NCBI GenBank assembly: GCA_933822405.4 | Contig: CAKOGP040001847.1 | Coordinates: forward strand, 302,415-366,414 | DNA: 64,000 nucleotides | From: Cylindrotheca closterium | Lineage: Eukaryota > Bacillariophyta > Bacillariophyceae > Bacillariales > Bacillariaceae | Direction of reading: 5' to 3' | Part shown: one piece after another, positions 30,418 through 43,058 of the stretch | How positions within the stretch are numbered: position 1 is the stretch's first letter | Layout of the letters: every line of letters begins with the position of its first letter | Notes under the pieces: model-generated | Databases searched by the model: none | The model's input: only the letters and a program-made list of their open reading frames with translations | What the model was told of the DNA's origin: nothing | Made by a program: the position numbers and the translations under genes

Positions 30418-33400
30418 ATGGTGAAGCTGCAATTCATCTCTGCTGCTATCCTTGCTGTATGTGGTGTTTCCAACGCAGAGAAACCTGCGGGTGATATCAT
30501 TCGACTCATGCAGAAGTCTGCTGGGGCAACGGATCAGATGCGTATTCTCACCAAACCAAGAGCAGGCTACAATCCAGCAACAGACACTCCAAGTGTCTGG
30601 GTTATGGGCAGTGCCTGCGAAGAGTCTAGTGCTGTCGACTTTCTCTTTGATCCAGTCGATCACGAGTCCAAGTGCTGTCATCAGGATGCTCTTCATGGAT
30701 TCACAATGTGGCCAGAAAAACAGAACTATGTTATTCCAGAGGGCTCCAACATTATTGCTGAAGATGTATTTACTGCGGATGAAGATTGCAGGAAGAGGTA
30801 CACTGGCAGTGACAAAGCTAATGTTGCCCTTACTCCGGGCGAAACCTACAATGTGTACATGACCCAAGGGTATACTCCACACAAATCGTTTATGAACAAC
30901 CTTGTCGAATTCCACAAGTAAGAATCAATATGCGCCTACAGTTACCAGAGCTTATCCTTGACTGCTCGCAGTATCTCACACTACTTTTTGTCTCCCCCTG
31001 CGGCATAGTCAAGATATTGTTGCAATGATTTGGTCCACAACAGCAGTGTAAGTCCAGCTGTGTCTTCTTGCTTGCTTGTGAACACTGAAGAATACTAACT
31101 AACTCCATTTCTGGTACTACAGCAAGAATAGTGATGAATATTTTGCCCTGGGAGGAGCATCGACTTATAGTAGTGTCCGAGGAGATGGTTATAAGTTTAG
31201 AGGTCTAGAACCAAGAACCGGCGAAGAAGGTTTCGAGCTCAACTGTCGAAAGCGTCCAGACAGCACCGAATGTCAGCAATCACCAGAAATCACGGTTGCA
31301 GATGGTAAGCACAGTTCCTTCTTTTTGATACTCACAGTTGCCAGTGCAATCAAAAGGCTCACACACCAGTCAACCCGCGACACATTTCCATTGACCAGTC
31401 GTTTATAAACGATGACTCTTGCAAAGGCAGTGGTTTTGGGGACCCGCACATGACCACATTTGATGGACTTCGATACGACGTCCATGTTCATGCAGAACTC
31501 ATCTTTGTCAAATCTCTGGACACTACCTTTGAGATTCAAGGAAGAACTGAAGCTGTCGAGAATCATCCCTCCAGACCTGCCGTCACAACCGGCATCGTTG
31601 TCAATGAAGTTGGCGATAACCCAAAAATCCAAATTTCGTTGGCTCGGGACTTGGATGATGACTATACAGAAGAGATGAACGGCTGTCCTGTCCAGCTCTT
31701 TGCGGATGATGTTGCCCGACCAGTTTCTGCTGGATCAGGTAGCACCAAGGCATCTGTGGAAGTTTCGAATAGCAGGATAACCATCCAATACCCAGAGACT
31801 GGTACCGTGGTAAAAATGCAAGTACGAAGTTGGAGACAAACGTGCCATTTTTCGGTCACGTACATCTTGGCAGACTGTCGACCGAGTGAGCGCATTGTCG
31901 GCCTTGTTGGGTCTCCTGATGGGGAATGGCGCAACGACTGGATGAAGCGGGATGGAACTCCTCTTCCCATTCCACCTGTTTTGAGAAAGGGGTCCGGGTT
32001 TGAGCCGACCTACAACTACACCCGTGACAACTGGTGTGTAAATCAGGTATCGGACTCTTACTTCACGTACGAGCATGACACCAGCTTCGAGTTCTTTGAC
32101 CATTGCGACAACCCGTAAGTACTGGATCGAAACCGAAGCACATATACCAGTGCCTATAGGTCTCACATTGTTTGCATATCTCTGGCTCAAACAGATACGA
32201 TCGTGCATTGGAGGATGCTATAAACAATGCCCTTCCAACTATTGTCTCGCACTGTAACGATGATATATTTTGCATGATCGATTACATTGCTTTGGGAGAA
32301 GAGGCTGCAGATGCATACCTTGAAGACCCAGCGTTGGACATCCCGCTACAACAGACTGCCTCCACAGATATTGACATCATTCTTCAAGGTAAGCTTCATG
32401 TTGCAACAATATCAACTGCGTCTTCCAGAATCAACATTCATCCATCTTGATTATCTCTTTCTCTTGTCCAGTTCCTAATGAGTCTCCAAATCCCAGCTGC
32501 CCTGTTTGCAAGGCCATTGGATGGGGGGATCGTAAGTTCGGTGTTATGTAGCTGTGTTTGTCTCGACATTCGTACAGTACTGACTGACTACTTTTTCGAA
32601 CCATGCAGCGCATATCGTGACCTTCGATGGAGTAAGTGCCTTTGCAACCGAACTCTGCCTCTGTTCTGCTTGTGAAAAGGGGTCTAACTTCCACTTCTAC
32701 AGGTTGCCTACGATGTCCACGTCAAGGGTGAGCTAACCTTTCTCAAGAGTTTGAGCACCGATTTCACTATCCAAGCTCGAACACAAATCGTCGCTACCCA
32801 TCCAAAGGGCCCTGCTGTAACAACTGGGGTTCTTGTTCACGAGGACAGCACCCTCAATCTACCTGTGGTGCAAGTCTCGTTGAGTCGAGATCAAAACAGT
32901 GAGCTTGCAACCATGATCGGTGAATGCCCAGTTCAGCTATTTGTGGACGGGGCTGCCAAGGACATTACTCTCGGTACAGGATCATTCGATTCTGTTGTCC
33001 AAGTCAAGAACAAGCGCATCGTTGTTGAGTATCCTTCTACTGGTTTGCGTGTTGACATGCAAGTTAAAGTCTGGCGTAACACGTGTCACTTTTCCGTGAC
33101 TTACTTCTTGGCCGACTGTCGATGCGATGAAACCTTGGTTGGTGTTTTGGGTCTGCCTGATGGTGATTGGTCGAACGACTGGCATCAACACGATGGAACT
33201 CCTGAAGAGATCCCACGAAGACGCCGCGGTCAAGAGGCATATGACTACTCGATGAGGTGGTGCTTGAACGACGCCGCGTCCCACTTCACCTACGAACCAG
33301 ATATGAACCATGGAAGCTTTGACAATTGTACACCAGATGCGTGAGTTGAAACATGCCCAAATTTTGAGAGTGTTGATTGTCTGCGCCTTGCTATAACAAC

Positions 33401-34575
33401 ATTGTTTCTGTTTTACAGCTTTGACTTGGACATTGACATTATCATTAGCGATGCTGCTCCGGACGTTATCACAAAATGTACACTTGGCACTGACGGCGTA
33501 CTTGATGAAGGATGTGTCTTGGAATGTGCATTTTTAGGCGATGATGCCTGCAGCGAATACATAGATATTATTTCAGATGCAGCCATCGTTGACATCCCTC
33601 CTGTCGAGGGACCCATTCCAAACCGAGGTGAAATCGGAGATGGAGAAGGCGAAGCAGCTGAAAATGCTGGAGACGGAGATGAAGATGAAAATGCCAACGC
33701 TGGAAGCAACGGAGATCCTCATTGTAAGTCGTCTGTCACCCCTTTCTGTCTTTCCAATTGTGAAGCTTTGGCACTCATTCGACTTCCCCCCTTCTTGATT
33801 CTTTGTGATAATTGCAGTCAAATCATGGATTGGAGAACACTTTGAGTACCATGGGCAATGCGACCTTGTCCTGATCAAGGATCCAAACTTTGCCAATGGA
33901 CTTGGCATTGACGTTCACATTCGCACCAAACTCGTGAGACACTGGAGCTTCATAAAAAACGCTGTGATTCGCATTGGCAATGACATTCTGGAGATTGAAG
34001 GCTCCGGAATAGAATTTGATTCCAAGATTCGCTATTGGATCAACTATGAGTATGAAGGAAAGATGGATGAGTTTGCTGGGTTCCCTGTCACAATGTTGTC
34101 CCAACAAAAAACTGCAGCCACCAAGAATCGAATCGAGATTGACTTGGATTCGGTCTATCCTGGACAAAAGATTGAACTTTCTACCTTCAAGGAGTTTGTG
34201 AAGGTATCGTTTGAGAATGCGAACGAGGAATCTTTTGGAAGCAGTGTTGGTATGCTTGGCGACTTCAAGACTGGCAAGACTCTTGCCCGCGATGGTGTTA
34301 CCGTCCTCGATGACTTTACTGAGCTTGGTCATGAATGGCAAGTCCTCCCTTCGGACAAGCATTTCTTCCACGATATTTCTGCTCCTCAATTCCCCATTAG
34401 GTGCTTTGATCCTGAAGATGCACGTGGTGATCGCCGTCGTCGGTTGGATGAATTTACCATTAGTGAAGAGCAAGCCGAAGCAGCTTGTGCCTCGTTGAAG
34501 GACCCCCTTGATCGAAAGGACTGTGTCTATGATATCTTGGCGACTCAAGATATGGACATGGCCGGAGCTTACTAG
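30418..34575 (+). CDS. Secreted triple GDPH/von Willebrand D protein 1, ten exons
   Basis: Join 30418..30917, 31009..31047, 31123..31304, 31370..32114, 32195..32388, 32472..32531, 32609..32631, 32703..33340, 33419..33723, 33818..34575 gives 1147 residues. A signal peptide (MVKLQFISAAILAVCGVSNA) is followed by a Cys-containing N-terminal domain. Three vWD-like modules each start with GDPH, at about residues 264 (FGDPHMTTFDG), 572 (WGDPHIVTFDG) and 892 (GDPHFKSWIGEHFEYHGQCD). The linker before the third is acidic (GEGEAAENAGDGDEDENANA), where the paralogues have a mucin-like stretch. A basic RGDRRRRLDE precedes the C-terminal CVYDILATQDMDMAGAY. GDPH sites of mucin vWD domains can self-cleave. 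An extracellular adhesive or wall role is inferred. Includes a 23-bp microexon. No transmembrane span. Confidence 0.85.
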
Positions 34576-36451
34576 ATCTTGAACGACACAATTTTATAGG
34601 TGTGCATGGAATAATATCATGTCGAGGGAAACAAGAGGAAAGATGCGAACATACAAACATACGAATATATCAATAGCTATCAAAAAAATATAGTCGAGAG
34701 CACCTCGTGACAAATTGCTCAACGATTGTGAAATCATCGAGCAGCCATTGAAAAGAACAACTCATCATCGTGATACTTGTACGTGTACTCATGCGATGGA
34801 TGGAGCAATTCGAAATTTCAAATTTCATTGTGTAACAGATTTGAAATGCTCGGAATAACGCATCATCGCATACCGGTTTGGAATTTTCGTGAACGGTCGA
34901 AGGAGTCGTACTATACTATCGCACTGCGCGCGCGTAGGTATATATATCTCGCATCCTTCATCATCATCATGATTGACAATGATACCGACTGTGTGCATCG
35001 AACGCAAGCAAAGGCGTGCGATTACTGTATTTCGACCTTGAATAAACACACAACATGAAAAATTCTCGCATATCATTTATATAGATGTGCGTGATGGCAG
35101 GAAAGGAAATTGGTTCCATCGAATGAGTCAGACTACTGTACTTCTTTCATGCTGCCAGCCAACTTGAGAGTTGACACTTATGTTACTACAATATTATCAT
35201 GCATCAGCACTGAGCTACAACAAACATTCACAACTGTGACGAGAAGTAATCATACATCCCAGTCGATTCGAATTGTGCCTTTCACAAGGCAAGCACTAGC
35301 ACTCGTAAAGATGACTCAGTCAATGAAAATGATGTCAACGAAGATTACATTTCATAATCTGGGTAGCCCTGGGTAGCCCTTGCATGTTTTTGATCCAGAA
35401 GCGATGCCGTCTTCTCCGTAGAACAAATTATGCTTACACAAGGATAACAATGGACTACATACCGGCAGCGAGGACACTGAAGAAGCAAATGAAGTAATCT
35501 ACGACTGTCGAAAAGCGGATGAAAGTAGAGGCGACGGCATCGACTTGCTCGATATCAACATTGGAATTGAACGCAGCACTCCGTAGAGATGCTGGTTTGT
35601 GTTCATACTCGGCCGGGTTTCATACACATAAAAAGAAGAGACCAGATGATGAGACTGCGGTTTTTGGTCCATTCTTGGGGGCGGCTTCCAGAGCCCTCGT
35701 GGCTACAGCTCCTCGCCTTCTTGCGATACTGACATGGTTTCAGAAGGCAAGCACTACAGTACTCCTGAAGATGATCGATTCCTGTCATATATGGATAGGC
35801 CAGAAGGTGTCCACGTGGGTTGCAGGCTTTGAAACGTGGGGCATTTGACCTCTGTGACAACAACTACAATTGGTAACTCCTCTCATTAATGCAACTTTTA
35901 CCATGATACCAGGCGTGGGTCTTGAAGATCTTTCACATCCGCTCATAGTGGTCCTGGCATCTTGGAGTGAAACCAATTGCGTGCTGGTCATGCGAGAGAC
36001 TTTGCCGCTAGAGAGACTTTGCCGCTACTCAAGCTGCGAGCAATGGGCCTGATCCCAGACCTGCTGATAAGGTCATTCTTCACTCAACCTTCCGGTCACA
36101 ATCTGGTCTTTTTTACATGACACACTGTCAGACATTGTACGGCCAAAGCTACCAGTAGCTGTCATAGGAGACGGCCGCTGAAAGACTGCGATGACCTTCT
36201 TGCATGATTGGAACAGTTCGAATGAATCTTGACAAGATTATTCTTGTATCCTCTATAAGACACAGAAGCGATCTAGCAGCTTACCAGGTATTATACTAGT
36301 ACCTGGTACTGTGGTATCTGAGACATCGCTTCTCGTGTGCCAGGCGAAAAGAGCGGTGATCACTAATGCGTGGAAAGGTTGCTTTGGGTGTCGTGCGAAA
36401 CGATGACACAAGATCGAAAAAACCATGTGGGGCATATATCCTGCGAGTACT
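34576..36451. other. Long intergenic region
   Basis: No gene is supported in 1.9 kb. A motif ggcaagcacta occurs twice (about 35288 and 35748) with related context on each side, hinting at an old duplication. A 9-bp inverted repeat (TACCAGGTA at 36282-36290 and TACCTGGTA at 36300-36308) lies near the left edge of the large duplication. Confidence 0.45.
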
Positions 36452-36808
36452 TAGAGTGCAAAGGAGATTTTGACCACATCAAAAATCAATGGTCGTGTTT
36501 ATTTTGTCTTGAGAACAATTTGGAATCTCGCGTGTGTCGGTCTTTTGCTGAAACATTTATTATTAATTTTGGTGCGTCCAAAATTGAAAGGCACTGTTTC
36601 GAAATTTTTACATAGAAAACAGACCGCCACATTTTCTATTCTAACCTTCGATCTTGCGTCTGTCTTGATCCAAGATTCGAAATATATATGGCGGGAGGTC
36701 ATTTACATCCAATTCAGTGTGTTTCCTACTGTCACCGTTTCTGAACTGACTGAACAACCCTTGCCCACACAATCGGTTCACAAATTTCAAAACAAACTGA
36801 ATTGAAAG

Positions 36809-39800
36809 ATGGTCAAACTTCATCTATCCCTTGCTGCTGCCTTTGCAGCATTTACGCTCACCACTGCGGAGAAAGCTCCCGGTGATATTATTGAAATGAA
36901 AATGGCGACCACTGGACAAACGGATCAGATACGCATTCTCACCAAACCCAGACCAGGCTACACCCCCGCGGCCGATGCTCCAAGCGTTTGGAATATGAAG
37001 GATGGCTGTGAGGATGTGAGCTCAGTCGATTTCATCTTTTCTCCTGTGGATGACGAATCCAAGTGCTGCAAGCTTGAGTCGCTCGATGGGTTCAACCTCT
37101 GGCCAGAACAACAAGGTTACACTATCCCTGGCGGAGCCAACATTGTTGCCCAAGAACAGTTCGCTCTCGACAATGGTTGCTTCGAGAGAAACCGTGGATC
37201 AGGTGGCTCGTACACCCTTCAATCAGGCGAAACGTACAATTCCTACATGGCCCAATTTTTGTCTCACGACCAATCGACGGTATTCTTTGACAATGTTGTG
37301 GAGTTCCACAAGTATGTATCCTACTGCTGTATTGATTTGCTTTGATACTCCAGTTTCTCACACTTTCGTTTGCAGCCAAGACATTGTTGCCATTATTCAC
37401 GACACCGACAAACTGAAGGAATCTGATCAATTATTCGCGCTTGGGGGGCAATCGACCTACAAAGATGTTCGCGATGATGAATGGAGGGGTTTTGAAGCCA
37501 ACAGCCATCGATATGAATCCTTGCATGTCAATTGTCTTGCTCGACCAAGCCCTGGATCTTGTCCCGTTACTCTATCCACTGCCGTTAGCGAAGGTCCGTC
37601 AACTTTTTTTGAGTTTCATCGTGTTATGAGGTCGTGCCGCACGTTCTCACAGTCGTTCATCATCTTTCAGTTGCCGTATCCAACGAATCTTGCGAGGGTA
37701 GAGGTTGGGGCGACCCGCACATGGTCACTTTCGACGGTAAGGAATCCATTCTTCTCAACCACCAACATCAACCTCGATCGTCATTCTCACACACCTGATT
37801 CGCTGTCTCAGGTCTTCGTTATGATGTGCATGTGAAGGGTGAACTAATCCTTGTGAAGTCATTGGACTCTGCCTTTGAGATCCAAGGTAGAACCGAAGCC
37901 GTCGAAAACCACAATGCAAGACCTGCTGTCACTACCGGCATCGTCGTCAACGAAGTCGGTGACAACCCAAGAATCCAAGTCTCTTTGGCACGCGACGCCA
38001 GTGACACGTACACTGAAGTACTTCGTGCCAGCGGTTGCCGTGGAGATCATTGCAACTGTCCTGTTCAGCTCTTTGTGGACGGCGTTGCCCGACCAGTATC
38101 GTCCGGATCTGGCAATACTATGGCATCTGTGGCAGTGACTGGCGGCAATAGAATCACTATCCAGTACCCCGAAACAAAAGTCAAGGTTACGATGGATGTC
38201 AGAAACTGGAGACAAACTTGCCACTTTTCCGTAACCTACACTTTGGCCGACTGTCGACCAAACGAGAATATCGTTGGTCTGGTTGGATCTCCAGACAACG
38301 AGTGGCGAAATGACTGGATGCAGCGCGATGGAACTCCAATTCCTATTCCTCCTTCTTTGAAAAAGGGAGCTGGATTCGAGCCAACTTATATCTACACTCG
38401 GGATAACTGGTGCGTGGACAAGGAGTCCGACTCTTACTTCGAGTATGAAGCCAACACCGATTTTGCATTCTTCGATGAGTGCGACAACCCGTAAGTGCTG
38501 AAAGCGAAACATTCTATTATGATTATTGCTTTGCATACTGACCTGACTGTTCACTTCATGGGTTTTTTGGACAGATATGATCCTTCCTTGGAGCAAGCTG
38601 TTGCCAATGCGGATGCTGCAGTTATTGAGGAATGCCAAGGGGATGTGTTTTGCATTGTCGACAGCATTGCTCTTGGTCCAGAGGCTGCGGAAGCGTATCT
38701 TGAAGATCCAGCTCTTAACCACACTCTTTCACAAACAGCTTCCACCGATATTGAAATTGTTCTTCAAGGTGAGTTCCTAACTCTCTCTTCGTTCGAGACG
38801 CCTCTCTTTTGTATATATTTGTTTTCTTACGCTTGCTGTCTACGCAGTTCCTGATGAGTCTCCCGATCCCAACTGTCCCGTTTGCAAGGCAAGAGGTTGG
38901 GGCGATCGTAAGTCAGCTTTGCAGGATACAGGATATTTTTGTGTGGCTTCGCTAGTACGTGTACTGACTGTCCGCTTTTCCTTTTTGCACTTTGCAGCGC
39001 ACATTATTACTTTCGATGGAGTTACTTACGACGTCCACGTCAAGGGCGAGCTAACCTTCCTCAAGAGTTTGAGCACCGATTTTGCCATCCAAGCACGGAC
39101 ACAGATCGTCGCCAACCATCCAAAGGGACCCGCTGTGACTACTGCAGTGGTTGTCCACGAGGACAGTACCTTGGGACTCCCTGTCGTTCAGGTTTCACTA
39201 GGCAAGGACGAGGACAGCGAGCTTGCAACTATGATTGGACCATGTGCCGTGCAGCTTTTTGTAGATGAGGAAGCCAAGGACATTCGACTTGGAACTGGAT
39301 CTTCTGATGTCACCGTGCAGGTCAAGAACAAGCGAATTGTTGTCGAATATGCTTCGACCAACTTGCGGTTGGACATGGATGTGAAGGTGTGGCGCGACAC
39401 TTGCCATTTTTCTGTGAACTATTTCTTGGCCGATTGTCGCTGTGATGAGACTTTGGTTGGGATTCTCGGTCAGCCTGATGGAGACAGCTACAACGAATGG
39501 CACGATCACACTGGCAATGCTGTCGACATTCCATCCAACGGACGCAAGCGTCGCGGTATTGAAGCATACAACTATTCTATGACTTGGTGCATTTCTGAGG
39601 AAGATTCCCACTTCACCTACGAGTCTGGAATGAATCATGGCACGTTCGACAAGTGTACCTCGGACAAGTAAGTTTTTCAAACCACCTGTAATCCGGACAT
39701 CTCCCGTGCTGCAGTACTAACGCATTAGTTTCCGATCACAGCTTTGATTTGGACATTGATGATCTGATCGAAAATGCTGATACGGACACAATTGACAAGT

Positions 39801-41499
39801 GTACCATCGACGGTGTCTTGGAGGAAGGTTGCGTGTTAGAATGTGAATTTTTGGGCGACGAGGCATGCGATGAGTACATTGTGATTATTCAAGAAACCGA
39901 GACAGTGGAAATCACTGACGAACCGACCTCAGGTCCCACACCAGTACCTACTTCTGGGCCAACTCGAGTCCCTACCTCAGGTCCCACACCCGTTCCTACT
40001 TCCGGACCAACTCCCGTCCCAACCCCAGTACCTACTTCTGGACCAACTCCCGTGCCTACCTCGGGTCCCACTCCAGTGCCCACTTCTGGACCAACTCCGG
40101 TACCAACTTTGGAAGGATCAAGCGGGCCAACTGTGGCAGCATCAAGCTCTCCTACGACACTCCCAACTCCAGGTCCCACTTCAGGACCTACCTCTGGACC
40201 AACAAAGGAACCAACTCCAGTACCCACATCTGGACCAACTCTGGTACCAACTTTGGAAGCATCAAGCGGACCAACTGTGGCAGCATCAAGCTCTCCTACG
40301 ACACTCCCAACTCCAGGTCCCACTTCAGGACCTACCTCTGGACCAACAAAGGAACCAACTCCAGTACCCACATCTGGACCAACTCTGGTACCAACTTCGG
40401 AAGCATCAAGCGGACCAACCGTGACAGCATCAAGCTCTCCTACGACACTTCCAACTCCAGGTCCCACTTCAGAGCCGACCTCTGGACCAACTCCCGTGCC
40501 TACATCAGGTCCCACATCTGTTCCAACAAGCGCACCCACAAAGCAAAGCCAGCTTGGAACTGCCGCCAGTGATATCACCACGCCGGAAACGAATGTCACT
40601 AATCCTGATGAAATTCTTGAATCCGACTCTGGAAGCAGGGGTGACCCACACTGTAAGTCATCGTTGTGCGACATTGTTTCTTGCGAACTGTCTCGTTATA
40701 CCTTTCAGCTAGCTGACTAGCCTTTTTTTTCTTGCATGCAGTCAAATCATGGGTCGGAGAACACTTTGAGTATCATGGGCAATGTGATTTGGTCCTTGCT
40801 AAGGATGCCAACTTTGCTGATGGCCTTGGATTGGATGTACAGATTCGCACCAAGCTTGTTCGCTTCTGGAGTTACATCAAGAGAGCCGCCATTCGAATTG
40901 GCGATGACATCCTTGAAGTGGAAGGTTCAGGCGACATGAGCGAGACAGATCCTCTCTATTGGTTCAATTTTGTTCACCAGCGACCTGTACAGACAGTAGG
41001 CGGCTTTCCAGTTCAAATCACCAAGGGAACCGGTCGCTCACACAGACACAAGTTTGAAATTGACTTGAGCAGCAAGTACCCTGGCCAGAAGATCGTCATT
41101 GCGACGATGAAGGAGTTCGTGCAGGTGGACTTTGTTAACGCCTCCGCCAAAGCTTTCGGCAATGCTGTTGGTATGTTGGGAGACTTCAAGACTGGAAAGA
41201 CCTATGCTCGTGACCAAACTACTGTTATCAATGATTTTATCGAACTCGGAAACGAATGGCAGGTGTTGCCACAGGACAATATATTGTTTCAAGATGTGTC
41301 GGACCCCCAGTTCCCCAAGCGTTGCATCCTTCCAGAAGATCCGCGTGGAGACCGCCGCCGCCGTCTTGAAGAATCGACTATCACCATGGAGGAGGCTGAA
41401 GCGGCATGCTCCAAGGGTTTGAGCGATCCTTTGGACATCAAGGATTGCGTATATGATGTCTTGGCAACCCAAGATATGGATATGGTTGGGGCCTTCTAA
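36809..41499 (+). CDS. Secreted triple GDPH/vWD mucin-like protein 2a, nine exons
   Basis: Join 36809..37311, 37376..37593, 37671..37736, 37812..38490, 38575..38768, 38848..38907, 38998..39667, 39742..40652, 40742..41499 gives 1352 residues. It is a close paralogue of the gene at 30418 along its whole length: signal peptide MVKLHLSLAAAFAAFTLTTA, an N-terminal Cys domain, and GDPH modules at about residues 254, 572 and 1097. The distinguishing part is a Thr/Pro/Ser/Gly-rich linker (about 857-1063) built of PTSGPTPVP-type units plus a 48-residue higher-order repeat, as expected for a densely O-glycosylated mucin-like stalk. The C-terminus is RGDRRRRLEE then CVYDVLATQDMDMVGAF. It is probably extracellular: cell wall, mucilage or adhesion. 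The intron at 37594-37670 uses donor gtccgt, weaker than the others. Confidence 0.87.
39922..40542 (+). repeat. Thr/Pro-rich coding minisatellite in GDPH protein 2a
   Basis: Units of about 21-24 bp coding PTSGPTPVP variants lie inside a longer 144-bp unit (from GPTVAASSSPTTLPTPGPTS to TLVPTLEAS). The 144-bp unit is present once more here than in the duplicate gene at 53558-54317. The opposite strand is also open throughout because of the repeat; that is a shadow. Confidence 0.9.
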
Positions 41500-41804
41500 G
41501 ACTCAATTGGAAGCTCCTTTCCGATTTATAATGGCAGCCTGTTGCCATATTGCTTCATACTACACGAAAGAAACGAACAAGCTAGAAAATATAATAATTA
41601 CTTCCTTATCGACATATATCTATCTATCTATCATCTTCATGCCATTCGACCACCATACTACCACCGGCCGGCCGGCGTGTCATCTTTCAAACGACATTCA
41701 ATTAATTAGTACCTGCGCGTGCCGGGGATACCTTTACACAAAAACGCAGCTCAAATAAACCTCATCATCCACTTCATCACATTCACAATAACCTTTTAAC
41801 TATC
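41500..41804. other. Intergenic between GDPH gene 2a and kinase
   Basis: Short spacer with an atctatctatc microsatellite (about 41618-41632) and the palindrome ccggccggccgg (about 41665). It is identical to the corresponding part of unit 2 as far as I could compare. Confidence 0.5.
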
Positions 41805-43058
41805 ATGACGACCAGAACTCATATTCGAGACGTCTTGCGTCCCCTTGATCCTAATCAATCAGAAACGCCCGTGAAGGAAAATGAATTCAAAAGCCCATTT
41901 GGTATGGGAACGACTGCAAAGACATCAGCTACTCCCAAACGAACGGCAGTACCAAACGCCGCCAACTTGCTATCGCCCCTCCCAATCAAGCAGCGCAAGA
42001 ACTTTTTCAAGAGCCCACAGTACAAATCTCGCAAACAACAGTTTCATTTGGTGTGTGCAGAGCGAGTCGCAGAAGATATCGACGGCGACCTCTGCGAGCT
42101 AGGGATTCAAGAATGGGCAGTTGATGATTTTGTGTACCAAAGAAAGTTGGGACATGGGGGAACTGCCCACGTTTATTTGGCCAGTGAAAAGCAATCTGGC
42201 TATAAGGTGGCTTTGAAGATTCAAGAAACGGACGATAATGCTTTTTGCGAAATCGATATTCACGACAAACTGGATCATCCGAACATTGTTCGAATGATTG
42301 ACTACTTTTACTCATTCACACCATTCCGAACGGAAGAGGAAGACCAAGGCTGGGAGGACGGTCCTACACTTCCCCACAACCCGGAAGAGCCATTCTTGTA
42401 TATGATTCTCGAAGTGTGTGACGGAGGATCTCTTCATGACAAGATAGATAATGCCCCAAATGGACGGATTCCAGAACAACAGGCGGCAAAATACTTTCTC
42501 GATGCTGTCCGGGCCCTGGAATACATTCACGCACAAGGCATGCTTCACTGTGATTGTAAACCCGCCAACTTTTTGCTAGACTTGGATGATCGCGTCAAAT
42601 TGGCCGACTTTGGCATGGCAGTGCATGAAGAGGAGAAGGAAGTAGTTGGTGGGTCGCCAGTGTACATGGCACCCGAACACTTAATGGCCTGGCGGCAAAT
42701 GACGGATGATTTTGACCATCGAAGTGATATCTATAGTCTCGGGGTAGTTTTGTATGAAATGTTGGAAGGTGTTTTACCATACATTGTCTGGGAAGCCCCC
42801 AAGATGAACCTCGAAAGCAGCGTTCCTGCTCCGATTTATGACAGCGACGACGAAGAACTTTTCCCGATCTTAGACCTGCGCAAGCTTTTCGACATGTCGT
42901 CAGAAGAACCATTTTACGTCCCTCCGCCACTGTTTCTCGCGGAAATTTCGGAAGAGGCAGAAGACTTAGTGACGCGCCTCATGGAGCCGTCTGCCAGTGA
43001 AAGGATTTCCCTATCGGAAGCAAAGGATCACCCCTGGCTAAAGAAGTTCAATTTGTAA
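41805..43058 (+). CDS. Divergent Aurora-like Ser/Thr protein kinase, copy 1
   Basis: Intronless, 417 residues. A basic N-terminal tail of about 105 residues precedes the kinase domain. The glycine loop is LGHGGTAHVYLASEKQS (about 113 on), the ATP lysine is in VALKIQ (about 137) and an HPNIV motif follows. The catalytic loop is HCDCKPANFLL (about 248) with Cys replacing the Arg of HRD. DFGMAV (about 268), APE (about 289) and DIYSLGVVLYEML are intact. The opening WAVDDFVYQRKLGHGG resembles Aurora kinases. Loss of the HRD Arg makes it a non-RD kinase, so activation-loop phosphorylation is unlikely to control it in the usual way. An acidic insert (YDSDDEELFPILD) sits in the C-lobe. Substrates are unknown. 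An identical copy is at 55470. Confidence 0.82.
   Translation: MTTRTHIRDVLRPLDPNQSETPVKENEFKSPFGMGTTAKTSATPKRTAVPNAANLLSPLPIKQRKNFFKSPQYKSRKQQFHLVCAERVAEDIDGDLCELGIQEWAVDDFVYQRKLGHGGTAHVYLASEKQSGYKVALKIQETDDNAFCEIDIHDKLDHPNIVRMIDYFYSFTPFRTEEEDQGWEDGPTLPHNPEEPFLYMILEVCDGGSLHDKIDNAPNGRIPEQQAAKYFLDAVRALEYIHAQGMLHCDCKPANFLLDLDDRVKLADFGMAVHEEEKEVVGGSPVYMAPEHLMAWRQMTDDFDHRSDIYSLGVVLYEMLEGVLPYIVWEAPKMNLESSVPAPIYDSDDEELFPILDLRKLFDMSSEEPFYVPPPLFLAEISEEAEDLVTRLMEPSASERISLSEAKDHPWLKKFNL

Noticed and set aside
33823..34548. 241-codon minus-strand frame opposite the last exon of GDPH protein 1
   Set aside because: Shadow of a conserved exon; no start context or family match.
37050..37835. 261-codon plus-strand frame in another phase across GDPH 2a exons
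   Set aside because: It reads through three introns out of the gene's phase; paralogue alignment supports the spliced model instead.
37859..38722. 287-codon minus-strand frame opposite the GDPH 2a gene (twin at 51668-52531)
   Set aside because: It runs antisense to well-supported spliced exons, crosses their introns and has no motif.
39889..40674. 261-codon open frame on the minus strand (and its twin at 53698-54339)
   Set aside because: It is the antisense of the Thr/Pro-rich minisatellite of the GDPH genes. The Val-Gly repeats are a by-product of the coding repeat, not a gene.
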